Shown here piece after piece: positions 14,241 through 21,616 of a DNA stretch of 23,269 nt; position 1 is the stretch's first letter, and each line of letters starts with the position of its first letter. A program made the position numbers and the translations under genes. The stretch covers positions 1-23,269 of the forward strand of contig JACRNK010000103.1 of assembly GCA_016234985.1 (NCBI GenBank). Direction: 5' to 3'. The stretch is from Deltaproteobacteria bacterium. Its GTDB lineage: Bacteria; Desulfobacterota; GWC2-55-46; UBA9637. Under the pieces are notes generated by a model. It did no database searches. It was not told the origin of the DNA and saw nothing but the letters and a program-made list of their open reading frames with translations.

Positions 14241-14459
14241 TTAGCCGCCAATCATGTAAGTTTCGTTTTCAGCTATAGCTTCAGCATCTTCTCTGCTGAC
14301 AGCCTGGAATATTGCAGTTTTTTGAATATCAGCGCCCCTAAGCATCATTTTTTCCGACTTGGCTTTTTGATATGTGTCAAAAGGCCCCCTAACCACCGAC
14401 GACTGAGGTTTTTGATCTACTGAAGCGTCGAATACTCGATAAGCAAACCAATATTTCAT
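14241..14459 (-). CDS. Small protein upstream of the HEPN-like gene, possible antitoxin
   Basis: A 72-residue protein with a good GGGGGTG before the ATG at 14459. The sequence has an N-terminal aromatic strand (MKYWFAYRVFD), a helix rich in Lys/Glu (TYQKAKSEKMMLRG) and an acidic helix (SREDAEAIAENE). No known domain is recognised. Its stop abuts the start of the HEPN-like gene, which suggests co-translation. Together they occupy the space between two attC-like sites, like one two-gene cassette. Confidence 0.45.
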   Translation of the reverse strand: MKYWFAYRVFDASVDQKPQSSVVRGPFDTYQKAKSEKMMLRGADIQKTAIFQAVSREDAEAIAENETYMIGG

Positions 14460-14491
14460 TATTCACCCCCGGTAATGTGGTTCATTGTTGG

Positions 14492-14574
14492 GCACAACGG
14501 CGCAAATAACCGGCAGGCAAAGTGGAGGTGAAGCCGGAGCTTTTGCCTGCCCGAGTTGATTTGCCTTGTTATGT
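14492..14574 (-). other. attC-like recombination site 2
   Basis: On the minus strand ACATAAC (14574-14568) to GTTGTGC (14498-14492). The arms GGGCAGGCAAA and TTTGCCTGCC pair, the flanking GGCAAAT and ATTTGCGCC also pair with offset bases, and there is a ~22-nt variable loop. The stop of the ParE-like toxin is the TAA inside the first core, a hallmark of gene cassettes. This is the best of the three sites. Confidence 0.6.
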
Positions 14575-14865
14575 TTCATTTATTTTAACCCAGTAATCCG
14601 GCTTTCTGTGCTGGTGCGCTACAGCGATTATGAATATATGATTTATTTCAACTGAATAGAGAAGCTTGTAGGGAAACTTATGAAGAATACACTTTCTGAC
14701 ATCACCCCGCTCAACTGACCATGCTTCTGGATATTCTGAAATTCTCTTTGCGGCCTTTCGGACTTCTTCCCTGAACCGTTTACCAAGCCCCTGATATTCT
14801 ATCTCGTAATATCGAGTTGCGTCATCAAGTTCTTGCTTGGCGTATTTCGAAAAAATGATATTCAT
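14569..14865 (-). CDS. RelE/ParE-family toxin
   Basis: A 98-residue ParE/RelE fold: MNIIFSKYAKQELDDATRYYE, GLGKRFREEVRKAAKRI, YPEAW, then VRKCILHKFPYKLLYSVE and the C-terminal IIAVAHQHRKPDYW. The last motif is typical of the ParE/RelE group. It may be a gyrase inhibitor or an mRNA interferase; sequence does not decide. Its ATG overlaps the antitoxin's stop as TAATG. It ends inside attC-like site 2. Confidence 0.88.
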   Translation of the reverse strand: MNIIFSKYAKQELDDATRYYEIEYQGLGKRFREEVRKAAKRISEYPEAWSVERGDVRKCILHKFPYKLLYSVEINHIFIIAVAHQHRKPDYWVKINET

Positions 14866-15071
14866 TACTCTTTCTTGAAGATTTCCTCCATAGGGATTCC
14901 TTCCAGATTACCTGCACGATAGGCCTTGAGCCTCTTTTCTGCTTCTTCTGCCCATATCACATCCAATGATATGTCCGGCTCATCAATGCTCTTTATGAGC
15001 CCTTCAACCACCATAAACCTTTCGTCTGGTTTTAATTTTAATGCTTGCTCAAGTATTTCTTTACTGCTCAT
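14865..15071 (-). CDS. Addiction-module antitoxin (PF09720-like)
   Basis: About 68 residues from the ATG at 15071, which has GGGAGG 8 nt upstream; an in-frame GTG at 15080 is worse placed. The sequence (KEILEQALKLKPDERFMVVEGL, then DEPDISLDVIWAEEAEKRLKAY and a GNLEGIPMEEIF tail) matches the short antitoxins that pair with RelE/ParE toxins. It overlaps the toxin start by one base. An inverted repeat AGTTGACT/AGTCAACT around 15183-15223 may mark its promoter or that of htpX. Confidence 0.85.
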   Translation of the reverse strand: MSSKEILEQALKLKPDERFMVVEGLIKSIDEPDISLDVIWAEEAEKRLKAYRAGNLEGIPMEEIFKKE

Positions 15072-15250
15072 AAGATTCACCTCCCAATGTATAGGAAAAT
15101 CGAAATTATGGGTCTAATCTGCCTGCCATTTCCTTTTCAATCGCTTTACTGACGGTAGTATAGCGGGACGCCTGTGTAATTCAGTTGACTGCAAGATACT
15201 ATAACATTGAGGATAAAGTCAACTTTTCCCAACCCGATAGATGGATTTTC

Positions 15251-15279
15251 TTGACTTGAAGACTTTAATGCCATATATT
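15251..15279 (+). promoter_or_regulatory. htpX promoter
   Basis: TTGACT (15251-15256), 17-nt spacer, TATATT (15274-15279), 33 bp before the start codon, with GGAGG at about 15300. I see no heat-shock CIRCE-like inverted repeat. Confidence 0.6.
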
Positions 15280-15312
15280 TTATACATAAGATTTTAACGG
15301 AGGTGTGTTTAG

Positions 15313-16164
15313 ATGAACTTTTTAAAAACCACAATGCTTCTTGCAGCGCTTACCGCCATACTCGTATTTGCAGGCGATGCGCTCGGCGGCAGAGGCGGGG
15401 CAACTACGGCCCTTGTATTTGCAGGCATTATGAATTTTGGCGCATATTGGTTCAGCGACAAAATAGTGCTGATGATGTATGGAGCAAAACAAGTTGCGGA
15501 AGCGGATGCGCCTGAATTATATTCCGTAACCCGCGATCTGGCAATGAAGGCAGGGCTTCCGATGCCCAAGGTGTATATCATGGAGAATGACACGCCCAAT
15601 GCCTTTGCAACCGGCAGAAATCCAAGCCACGCCGCAGTTGCGGCAACCACAGGAATTATGAGGCTCCTCTCAAGGGAAGAGCTCAGCGGCGTAATGGCTC
15701 ACGAGCTTGCCCATATACAAAACAGGGATATTCTCATATCCACCATATCTGCGACAATTGCCGGCGCCATAAGCTATCTTGCAACCATGGCTCAGTGGGC
15801 GGCAATGTTCGGCAATTCACGGGATGGTGAACGCGGCGGAAACCCGATAGCGCTTATTGTCATGATGATTGTTGCGCCTCTGGCGGCAATGATTATCCAG
15901 ATGGCGATATCCCGCTCAAGGGAATACGGAGCGGATGAAGGCGGGGCAAGGATAACAGGCAATCCGCTTTCACTTGCGAACGCATTGAGAAAACTTGAAC
16001 GCGGCAATAATGCCTTTCCTATGGCTGCAAATCAGGCGACCGCCCATATGTTTATCGTGAATCCTTTAAGAGGCGGCGGTCTCTTAAAACTTTTCAGCAC
16101 TCATCCCCCTGTTGAGGAGAGGATAAAGAGGCTGGAGGCGATGGCAGGCGGTCCGAGATTTTAG
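15313..16164 (+). CDS. htpX: Membrane zinc metalloprotease HtpX
   Basis: A 283-residue M48B protease that degrades misfolded inner-membrane proteins. Two N-terminal membrane segments (residues 4-21 and 32-48) precede the cytosolic domain. The zinc motif HELAH (H130, E131, H134) and the third ligand in SREYGADE (E204) are intact, and two further hydrophobic stretches lie between (about 145-165 and 178-200). It ends with the usual [13 protein letters not shown] motif. Length is normal for the family. The start follows GGAGG and a good promoter. It is monocistronic, divergent from the upstream antitoxin gene. Confidence 0.97.
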   Translation: MNFLKTTMLLAALTAILVFAGDALGGRGGATTALVFAGIMNFGAYWFSDKIVLMMYGAKQVAEADAPELYSVTRDLAMKAGLPMPKVYIMENDTPNAFATGRNPSHAAVAATTGIMRLLSREELSGVMAHELAHIQNRDILISTISATIAGAISYLATMAQWAAMFGNSRDGERGGNPIALIVMMIVAPLAAMIIQMAISRSREYGADEGGARITGNPLSLANALRKLERGNNAFPMAANQATAHMFIVNPLRGGGLLKLFSTHPPVEERIKRLEAMAGGPRF

Positions 16165-16211
16165 CCGGCTATGCTGCGCCGCCCTTCTGGCTGTCTATAT
16201 ATACCTGTGGC

Positions 16212-16231
16212 GGCAGGAGGAAACTCCTGCC
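16212..16231. repeat. Stem-loop GGCAGGAG/CTCCTGCC
   Basis: Perfect 8-bp stem with a GAAA loop, 47 bp after htpX. No T-run follows on either strand, so it is likelier a dispersed repeat than an intrinsic terminator, although it could stabilise the htpX mRNA end. Confidence 0.5.
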
Positions 16232-16278
16232 AGCACGAAAACTTTAAAGGACATTAAAAAGCAAGAACTCCTATATAT

Positions 16279-16446
16279 TTATGCCGCTCTTTTTTCGGTA
16301 ATTTTCTTAATCCCTGTCTTTTTTACAAAATCTTTCAATCCGTCATTAAAATACCTGATCCGTTCATCCCTTGTCATGTTTTTTGTCTTTTGATAGACCT
16401 CTTCTTTCCATTTCCATACTTGTTTCAGTCTTTTTGATTCATTCAT
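16279..16446 (-). CDS. Small protein downstream of the PIN toxin, probable partner
   Basis: A 55-residue ORF: MNESKRLKQVWKWKEEVYQK, then MTRDERIRYFNDGLKDFV and the C-terminal KKITEKRAA. The ATG at 16446 lies inside the last codons of the PIN gene (stop at 16439), so it is translationally coupled. The WKWKEEVYQKTKNM opening resembles small proteins I recall next to PIN-domain genes. An antitoxin role with reversed gene order is an inference. Confidence 0.6.
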   Translation of the reverse strand: MNESKRLKQVWKWKEEVYQKTKNMTRDERIRYFNDGLKDFVKKTGIKKITEKRAA

Positions 16447-16914
16447 CGTCAATCACCTCCATAGGGGTTATCATTTCCAATTCTTTCAGATAGCCTTGTA
16501 AAATACTTACCGCGCGCACCTTCTCTTTTTTGGAAAGATTGGCCAAATGCTTATAATTCCAGCTTACCAATGCGTCCATCTCATAAACTGTCGCAATGGC
16601 TATATGCAGCGCATCATCTCTTTTCTTTCCGGGAACAATGGCTTCGGCAATATAAATATCGGCCAATTCATCAATTTCGCCTGTAACCTCCAACATCATC
16701 GGCGGGTACCTTTTTATAAGGCTTACCAAATCTGAAACTGTTTTCTTGTCTGCGTTTTCAATCTCCCTGACAACCACGGAAGAAGAGTAGATATGATAAC
16801 GGTCTGATTTGAGGTTTTCAAAAAGCGTCTGGTTACTTCCTTCTTTTCCGGCGCATCATCGGCATAATAGAAATTCCAGACGGATGTATCAAGGTAAAGC
16901 CTTAATTTCTTCAT
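16439..16914 (-). CDS. PIN-domain toxin/RNase, frameshifted
   Basis: The start MKKLRLYLDTSVWNFYYADD carries the first PIN aspartate (D9) and the DTSVWNF signature. The frame breaks at the A5 run 16820-16824. One added base joins TRRFFEN to LKSDRYHIYSSSVVVREIEN. The rest has E in VREIE, D in KRDDALHIA and the end SWNYKHLANLSKK, all typical of this PIN subfamily. The joined length is about 158 residues. No upstream antitoxin gene is visible; the partner may be the overlapping small gene downstream. Confidence 0.75.
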
Positions 16915-16964
16915 GCAAGGGATTATAGCAAATTACGGGAGGTAATGCCAAAAACAAATGGTGC

Positions 16965-17057
16965 ATGGAACTATTTAAAAAACTCCGACCTGAACCTCAA
17001 AAGATCGTGATTAAATTGATGGAGGCGCTGATAAAGGGGAATAGGAAATTCTAACAA
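16965..17057 (+). other. Short open frame in the 16915-17091 interval
   Basis: ATG followed by ELFKKLRPEPQKIVIKLMEA, then LIKGNRKF and a stop, about 29 codons. It resembles the tail of a small helical protein and may be a fragment. There is no other support. Confidence 0.15.
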
Positions 17058-17091
17058 CCAACTATTGTGCTTTGGCAATTAAAGTCATATA

Positions 17092-17775
17092 TCACTCTTT
17101 CTGGCTGTCTACATACTTTTCAATAATTTCCATGTCTTTTTCCGTGATATTTAAAAACTTAACGCCATAATGGGGCATTTTACCGGCGCCGTTTTCAACT
17201 TTTCTTACAACCGTGCCTTCCACATTTATTGCATGGAAACTGCCGGGAAGAAACAGCGAGGTCTTAATCATATCACCCATGTTTATGTCGTCAGCGGATT
17301 CCAAAAGCATGCCGCTGATTGAAATATTCACAGCGTATGATAAAAATTCTCTATTTCCCTTTTGAGCCTTAACTTCTATCCTTGAGAGAACCCGAAGATC
17401 CTGCCTGTGCTGTATATCCAGATATTTGCCGACTTTGTTCAAGAGCTCAGTTGCGTTTATAGGTTTTGTTATATAATCATTTGCGCCTGCATTCATGCAT
17501 ATCTCAATATCTTCCTTCTTTGAGCTTGTGGTAACCATGATTATTGACACAGCCTTAAGACTATCGTTGCTCCTTATGATTCTGCACACCTCATCCCCAT
17601 TCATGCCGGGCATATTCAGGTCAAGGAGTATTAAATCAACCTGCTCTTTTTTATGTATTATTATAGCCTCAGGGCCGGAATTGGCTGTAAATATCTGGAG
17701 ATTTTGCCTGTTTAAAAGAGACTTCTCCATTGCTATAAATAGTTTTACATCATCAACAAGCAGCGCTTTTTTCAT
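17092..17775 (-). CDS. Response regulator with REC and PilZ domains
   Basis: A 227-residue protein. The REC domain spans 1-118, with the DD pair (D8, D9), phospho-acceptor D52 in LLDLNMPG, T83 and K104 in ITKP. The PilZ domain spans 123-220 and carries RQDLR (RxxxR) and NISISG (NxSxxG), the c-di-GMP binding motifs, both intact. It should link phosphorelay input to a c-di-GMP-responsive output such as motility or exopolysaccharide. GAGG precedes the ATG. It is 33 bp downstream of a paralogue. No histidine kinase is in view. Confidence 0.92.
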   Translation of the reverse strand: MKKALLVDDVKLFIAMEKSLLNRQNLQIFTANSGPEAIIIHKKEQVDLILLDLNMPGMNGDEVCRIIRSNDSLKAVSIIMVTTSSKKEDIEICMNAGANDYITKPINATELLNKVGKYLDIQHRQDLRVLSRIEVKAQKGNREFLSYAVNISISGMLLESADDINMGDMIKTSLFLPGSFHAINVEGTVVRKVENGAGKMPHYGVKFLNITEKDMEIIEKYVDSQKE

Positions 17776-17808
17776 TCCAAAACCTCAATTTGATACTAAA
17801 AAACATCT

Positions 17809-18465
17809 TTACCCCAGCTTATCCTCTTCCTTTATATCCATAAATCTGATGCCGTAATAATTCATTCCAGGCTCTCTGCCGTCTGCCTTTCTTACCACCT
17901 CGCCAGCAGCAGTTATCGGCGTAGAATTGCCAGGCACAAAGAATGAACAGGATACGGTTTCCCCCATGGAAAGGGCATGGCCTGTTTCTATTAAAACGCC
18001 GCTCGCGCTGATATTTATTGTATTGCCAAGAAATGATTCCGGCGGCATCCCTCTTGCGCCCTCCACCCCTATCCTTGCAAGGATACGGATGTCGCGCCTG
18101 ACAGGCACGTCAATATATTTCCCGACCTTTTTTAAAAGCTCCGCGGGGTTTATGGGCTTGAGCACAACATCATTTACCCCTGCCCCAAGGCACATATCAA
18201 CGTCCTTGGCGCTTGTCGTAACTATTATAATAGACACGTTCTTAAGGTTGGCATCCTTTCTTATGATATTGCACACCTCGTTGCCGTTCATCCCCGGCAT
18301 ATATAAGTCACATAGGATGAGGTCAACTTTTTCTTTTTTATGTATGTCTATGGCCTCCTGGCCCGATGTGGCCGTAAATATCTGGAGGTTGCTTCTGTTT
18401 GCGAGAAGGGTCTTCTCCAATTCAAGGAAGAGCTTAACATCGTCCACCAAAAGAACCTTTTTCAC
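17809..18465 (-). CDS. Second REC-PilZ response regulator
   Basis: A tandem paralogue of the next gene. I place the start at GTG 18465 (VKKVLLVDDVKLFLELEK) because GGAGGG lies 9 nt before it; an upstream TTG has no such site. REC domain: DD pair, phospho-acceptor in LILCDLYMPG, VTTS, and lysine in VLKP. PilZ domain: RRDIR and NISASG, intact for c-di-GMP. It ends IKEEDKLG without the short C-terminal helix seen in its paralogue. The two probably arose by tandem duplication. Confidence 0.9.
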   Translation of the reverse strand: MKKVLLVDDVKLFLELEKTLLANRSNLQIFTATSGQEAIDIHKKEKVDLILCDLYMPGMNGNEVCNIIRKDANLKNVSIIIVTTSAKDVDMCLGAGVNDVVLKPINPAELLKKVGKYIDVPVRRDIRILARIGVEGARGMPPESFLGNTINISASGVLIETGHALSMGETVSCSFFVPGNSTPITAAGEVVRKADGREPGMNYYGIRFMDIKEEDKLG

Positions 18466-18539
18466 TTTATTATCCCTCCATAAATGCAATTTCAAATTTG
18501 AGATTTGAGATTAGCATACCCAAGATTAAAAATCCATAC

Positions 18540-19358
18540 CTATCCCAAAAGCCCTCTTACTGCGTCTCTAACATCAGCTATCTCAACGCCTGTGCCCATG
18601 CAATAGCCCTGGGGCCTTTTATTTACAACAGCAAGCACAGGCAGCGGGTAGGCGTCCTGAATCCCTGACGTCAAATCCCTCTCGCACGCCACTGCCACAA
18701 TGGCATTGGGCCTTTTTTCATAGACCTTTCTTCTGGCGATAGTTCCGCCGGTTGACACAAAGAGGTCTATGCCGAACTCTTCGGAAAGCCCAAGCAGTTC
18801 TGATATCTCGCACTTGCCGCATCCGACACAGTTTCGGACATTCTGTGTCACCTTTATTTTGCAGTCAATATATTGGATGCAGTGAGGCATCAGGATAAGT
18901 ATCCTCTCCGGCTTAAACCGCTTCCCCATTCCCCTGACAAGCTGGTTGTTTATCTCTATGAACGACTGCTCTATCCTTATCTTTGGTATTCTTAAGAGGC
19001 TGCCCGCCATTATCATAAGGGGAAGAAAAAATTTTATCAGGATGCCCCTGAACTTATACGAATGGAATATATCCCTTCCTTTTTCGCTTCCTGTTATAAT
19101 GGCAAGGCTTATACCAACAGCCCCTCCTACGAGGATAAGGATTATTATAGCAAGCGCGGCGCCAAGAATAATCGGAAGCGCAGGGTGAATATTAACCAGA
19201 CCCACTGACGGAATATACCAGAAGAAAAAACCTGCAAACAGGATAATAAATGCGCAAAGGCCGAGAAGCCCGATAAAAACCCCTTTGGCAAAAAACCCCT
19301 TTGGCAGGCCTGTATGGGACGCTCCCGGAACTGCCGTTCCACTGCGCCTCCCGTTCAA
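18540..19358 (-). CDS. DUF116 membrane protein
   Basis: About 272 residues. Two or three hydrophobic segments lie near residues 28-50, 60-85 and 108-122. A cytosolic DUF116 domain follows, with ILMPHCIQYIDCKIKV, a CVGCGKC motif that could hold a metal or Fe-S centre, STGGTIARR and VACERDLTSGI. The biochemical function is unknown. It follows fmt with TTGA overlap, a gene order known from several phyla. The start is uncertain: TTG 19358 is in frame, while a GTG with a better GGGAGG is in another frame, near a tandem AAACCCCTTTGGC repeat, so a frame error near 19280-19305 is possible. Confidence 0.8.
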   Translation of the reverse strand: MNGRRSGTAVPGASHTGLPKGFFAKGVFIGLLGLCAFIILFAGFFFWYIPSVGLVNIHPALPIILGAALAIIILILVGGAVGISLAIITGSEKGRDIFHSYKFRGILIKFFLPLMIMAGSLLRIPKIRIEQSFIEINNQLVRGMGKRFKPERILILMPHCIQYIDCKIKVTQNVRNCVGCGKCEISELLGLSEEFGIDLFVSTGGTIARRKVYEKRPNAIVAVACERDLTSGIQDAYPLPVLAVVNKRPQGYCMGTGVEIADVRDAVRGLLG

Positions 19359-20311
19359 TCAAAGATTTGGTTTTTGGCAATTTTATACCCTCGTATAAAC
19401 TCTGTGGCGCTCATCCTGTTTTTATTTTCAGGCTGTAATTCTGTGATGAGCAAACTACCTTTCCCTGTTGCAACACAAATTCCATCAGCAGAGACATTGA
19501 TTACTGTCCCGGGTTCTTCATTTCTCAACTCCGAACTCCGAACTCCAAACTCCGAACTTTTAAATATCTTGATTTGTTTGCCTTCCCACCTCGTATGCGC
19601 GCCTGGCCAGGGATTTAAGCCTCGTATAAGATTTCTAATCTCTTCCGCCTTCAGCGTCCAGTCTATGCGGCCGTCTTCTTTTTTGAGCATCGGCGCATAG
19701 GTTGCCTGAGAATCGTCTTGTTTTATTGGTTTTACTGTCCCGGATTCAATGCCTTTGATGGTTTTTATAAGCAACTCCGCTCCAATATATTTTAACCTGT
19801 CGCGCAAACCGGCTGCCGTATCATCATCTTTTATCTCAACCCGTTCAGTCAGCAGCATATCGCCTGTATCCATGCCCTCATCCATAAGCATTGTGGTTAT
19901 GCCGGTCTCTTTTTCGCCGTTTATTATCGCCCGGTTTATAGGCGCTGCGCCGCGGTATTTCGGCAAAAGAGACGCATGGACATTGATACAACCTTTTGGG
20001 GGAATGTCAAGAACAGCTTTCGGTAAAATCTTTCCATATGCGACAACCGCTATAGCATCAGGACAAAGATCCTTAAGCGCATTTATAAACAGCTCATCCT
20101 TGATCTTTTCAGGCTGAAGCACAGGGATATCGCATCTAAGGGCAAGCTCCTTTACAGGCGGGGGGGTTAAATGCTTTCCTCTTCCCTTGGGCTTATCAGG
20201 CTGTGTTACCACTGCAACAACATCTTCGCCTGACTCAATCAATGCCTTTAAACACGGGACCGCAAACTCAGGCGTGCCCATGAAAATTATCCTATAATTG
20301 CTTTTTTTCAT
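19355..20311 (-). CDS. fmt: Methionyl-tRNA formyltransferase
   Basis: Transfers formyl from 10-formyl-THF to Met-tRNA(fMet) for initiation. It has FMGTPEFAVPCLKALIES, the catalytic stretch NVHASLLPKYRGAAPINRAI, and TGITTMLMDEGMDTGDML, then a C-terminal domain. I start it at ATG 20311, inside the end of def, with AAGG upstream. A TTG two codons earlier is less likely. Between the central and C-terminal domains the sequence KSSEFGVRSSELRNEEPG is made of a short tandem DNA repeat (ACTCCGAA units, about 19524-19560), an in-frame insertion. Total length about 318 is normal for the family. Confidence 0.96.
   Translation of the reverse strand: MKKSNYRIIFMGTPEFAVPCLKALIESGEDVVAVVTQPDKPKGRGKHLTPPPVKELALRCDIPVLQPEKIKDELFINALKDLCPDAIAVVAYGKILPKAVLDIPPKGCINVHASLLPKYRGAAPINRAIINGEKETGITTMLMDEGMDTGDMLLTERVEIKDDDTAAGLRDRLKYIGAELLIKTIKGIESGTVKPIKQDDSQATYAPMLKKEDGRIDWTLKAEEIRNLIRGLNPWPGAHTRWEGKQIKIFKSSEFGVRSSELRNEEPGTVINVSADGICVATGKGSLLITELQPENKNRMSATEFIRGYKIAKNQIFD
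19524..19560. repeat. Tandem CTCCGAA repeat inside fmt
   Basis: Four near-copies of AACTCCGA in a row encode the SSEFGVRSSELRN segment of Fmt. They lie in an interdomain linker region where length is tolerated. Confidence 0.6.
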
Positions 20312-20828
20312 CTTCAATAGCCTTCTTAATCTTTCTTTTAATTATATCCCTCTTTAATTTGCTCAGCCTGTCGATAAACAATATGCCGTCAAGATGGTCC
20401 ATCTCGTGCTGAAGGGCAATGGCAAGAAGCCCTCCTGCATTGATTTCCAATCCCTTTCCATTCTTATCCAGACCCTTTACAACTACAGTCGCAAATCTTT
20501 TTACATCCGCGGTAAAACCAGGAACGCTTAAACAGCCTTCTTCATATTTTGTTTCGCCTTCATGGGCAATTATCTCCGGGTTTATCAGGACAATGAGGTT
20601 TTCACCTTGCCCCCTGCCCCCTGCCCTTTGCTCTGCAGGGACATCCAGAACCGCAATCCTTTTATCCGCGCCGACCTGTGTTGCGGCAAGACCTATGCCT
20701 CTGGCGAAATACATGGTCTCAATCATAGCAGAAATAAGCTTCCTTGTCTCTTCGTCTATCCTTGATACAGGTTTGGCCTTTATCTTAAGGAATGGGTCAG
20801 GGTATTTGAGTATTTCTAATATGGACAT
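20292..20828 (-). CDS. def: Peptide deformylase
   Basis: Removes the N-formyl group from nascent proteins. Motif 1 GIGLAATQVG, motif 2 EGCLSVPG (Cys ligand) and motif 3 QHEMDHLDG (two His ligands and Glu) are all intact. Start at ATG 20828 (MSILEILKYPDP). TATAAT ends 6 nt before it and no Shine-Dalgarno is present, so the message may be leaderless. Between AVLDVP and LIVLINPE lies AEQRAGGRGQGEN, encoded by a CCCCCTGCC-type repeat (about 20602-20638), an in-frame insertion at a surface loop. It overlaps fmt by 20 bp. Confidence 0.97.
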   Translation of the reverse strand: MSILEILKYPDPFLKIKAKPVSRIDEETRKLISAMIETMYFARGIGLAATQVGADKRIAVLDVPAEQRAGGRGQGENLIVLINPEIIAHEGETKYEEGCLSVPGFTADVKRFATVVVKGLDKNGKGLEINAGGLLAIALQHEMDHLDGILFIDRLSKLKRDIIKRKIKKAIEDEKKQL

Positions 20829-20840
20829 GGGTTTATTATA
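20829..20840 (-). promoter_or_regulatory. def -10 element, leaderless start
   Basis: TATAAT followed by AAACCC and then ATG. No convincing -35 at 16-18 nt. The same TATAAT-6 nt-ATG layout occurs at brnT. Confidence 0.45.
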
Positions 20841-21000
20841 CAATAATTGAGAGGATTAGGGAATTGGAGAATTAGCAGGCTGCGGGAAAATCATATTAAA
20901 ACACAAATTTTTTATGATAGACAAAATTTTAAAAAAGAAAAATAGAACATCTCCCGTATTTAGGATTACCACAAGTTTCGCAGGTAAACGGTTTTTTGTT

Positions 21001-21270
21001 TTATTCCTCTGTCCCCGACAGCCCCTTTTCCTGCCTCACCCTCTCTTGAAGCCAGACCTTGATTAATGCCCCTCGGTCTACACCTATCTCTTCGCGTATT
21101 TCGTCAATCTTTTTAACCAGAGATTCGGCAATATCAAGTGTTACCCTGACCTTTTTGCCGTGACGCACTATCTTTACACGGGATATGTCTATGAGGTTAT
21201 GTATATCCTCGCCAGAATCAAAACGGCGGTCAAATTCAACACTGCTTTTAGCAAGCCTTTTCTTCTTCAT
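21001..21270 (-). CDS. brnA: BrnA-type antitoxin
   Basis: An 89-residue protein with a ribbon-helix-helix-like region (KVRVTLDIAESLVKKIDEIRE, then GVDRGALIKVWLQERV), which binds DNA as a dimer. Its start overlaps the brnT end by 23 bp, in the toxin-first order typical of BrnT/BrnA systems. The N-terminal segment (SSVEFDRRFDSGEDIHNLID) is the expected toxin-binding portion. It should neutralise BrnT and autorepress the promoter at 21527-21554. The assignment rests on the pair as a whole. Confidence 0.82.
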   Translation of the reverse strand: MKKKRLAKSSVEFDRRFDSGEDIHNLIDISRVKIVRHGKKVRVTLDIAESLVKKIDEIREEIGVDRGALIKVWLQERVRQEKGLSGTEE

Positions 21271-21520
21271 ATAGTTCTACCTCCCTTTTTCTTGCATGCC
21301 TTACTGAAATTATCCTTATTTTACCGCTGCGCATAGTGTATATGGCAGTCCAAACCTTGTTATTGAGTTTGCCTATTATGACCCATCTGCTTTCCAAAGG
21401 ATATGGGGCTTGGATTTCAATACGGTTTTCATCCAGCCATATCCCCTTTGCCATTTCAAAATCAATACCATGCTTCTCCTTGTTAGTTTTGCTTTTGTCA
21501 TCATCCCATTCAAATTTCAT
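21248..21520 (-). CDS. brnT: BrnT-type ribonuclease toxin
   Basis: About 90 residues from ATG 21520: MKFEWDDDKSKTNKEKHGIDF, EMAKGIWLDENRIEI, ERW-like SRWVIIGKL, and RIISVRHARKREVELYEEE. These are the BrnT features (FEWD..K...N..KHGi.F and IRIISvR.Ar..E). BrnT is a RelE-fold ribonuclease that blocks translation. It has no Shine-Dalgarno and starts 6 nt after a TATAAT, so it is probably leaderless. The pair is inserted between priA and def. Confidence 0.9.
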   Translation of the reverse strand: MKFEWDDDKSKTNKEKHGIDFEMAKGIWLDENRIEIQAPYPLESRWVIIGKLNNKVWTAIYTMRSGKIRIISVRHARKREVELYEEEKAC

Positions 21521-21526
21521 GGTTTT

Positions 21527-21554
21527 ATTATACATTTAATGCGCATATTTTCAA
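21527..21554 (-). promoter_or_regulatory. brnTA promoter
   Basis: TTGAAA (21554-21549), 16-nt spacer, TATAAT (21532-21527), then 6 nt to the ATG. The spacer contains ATGCGCAT, a short palindrome where BrnA could bind. Confidence 0.6.
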
Positions 21555-21616
21555 CATGTTTAATCTTTGTTGTATAGAGAGCATCCTGCCCTTTTTCCTC
21601 ATTAGTCTTCAATTCT

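Noticed and set aside
15183..15223. Heat-shock (CIRCE-type) element upstream of htpX
   Set aside because: The inverted repeat AGTTGACT/AGTCAACT has a 25-26 nt gap and does not match the CIRCE sequence.
16212..16231. Intrinsic terminator of htpX
   Set aside because: The hairpin is perfect but no T-run follows on either strand.
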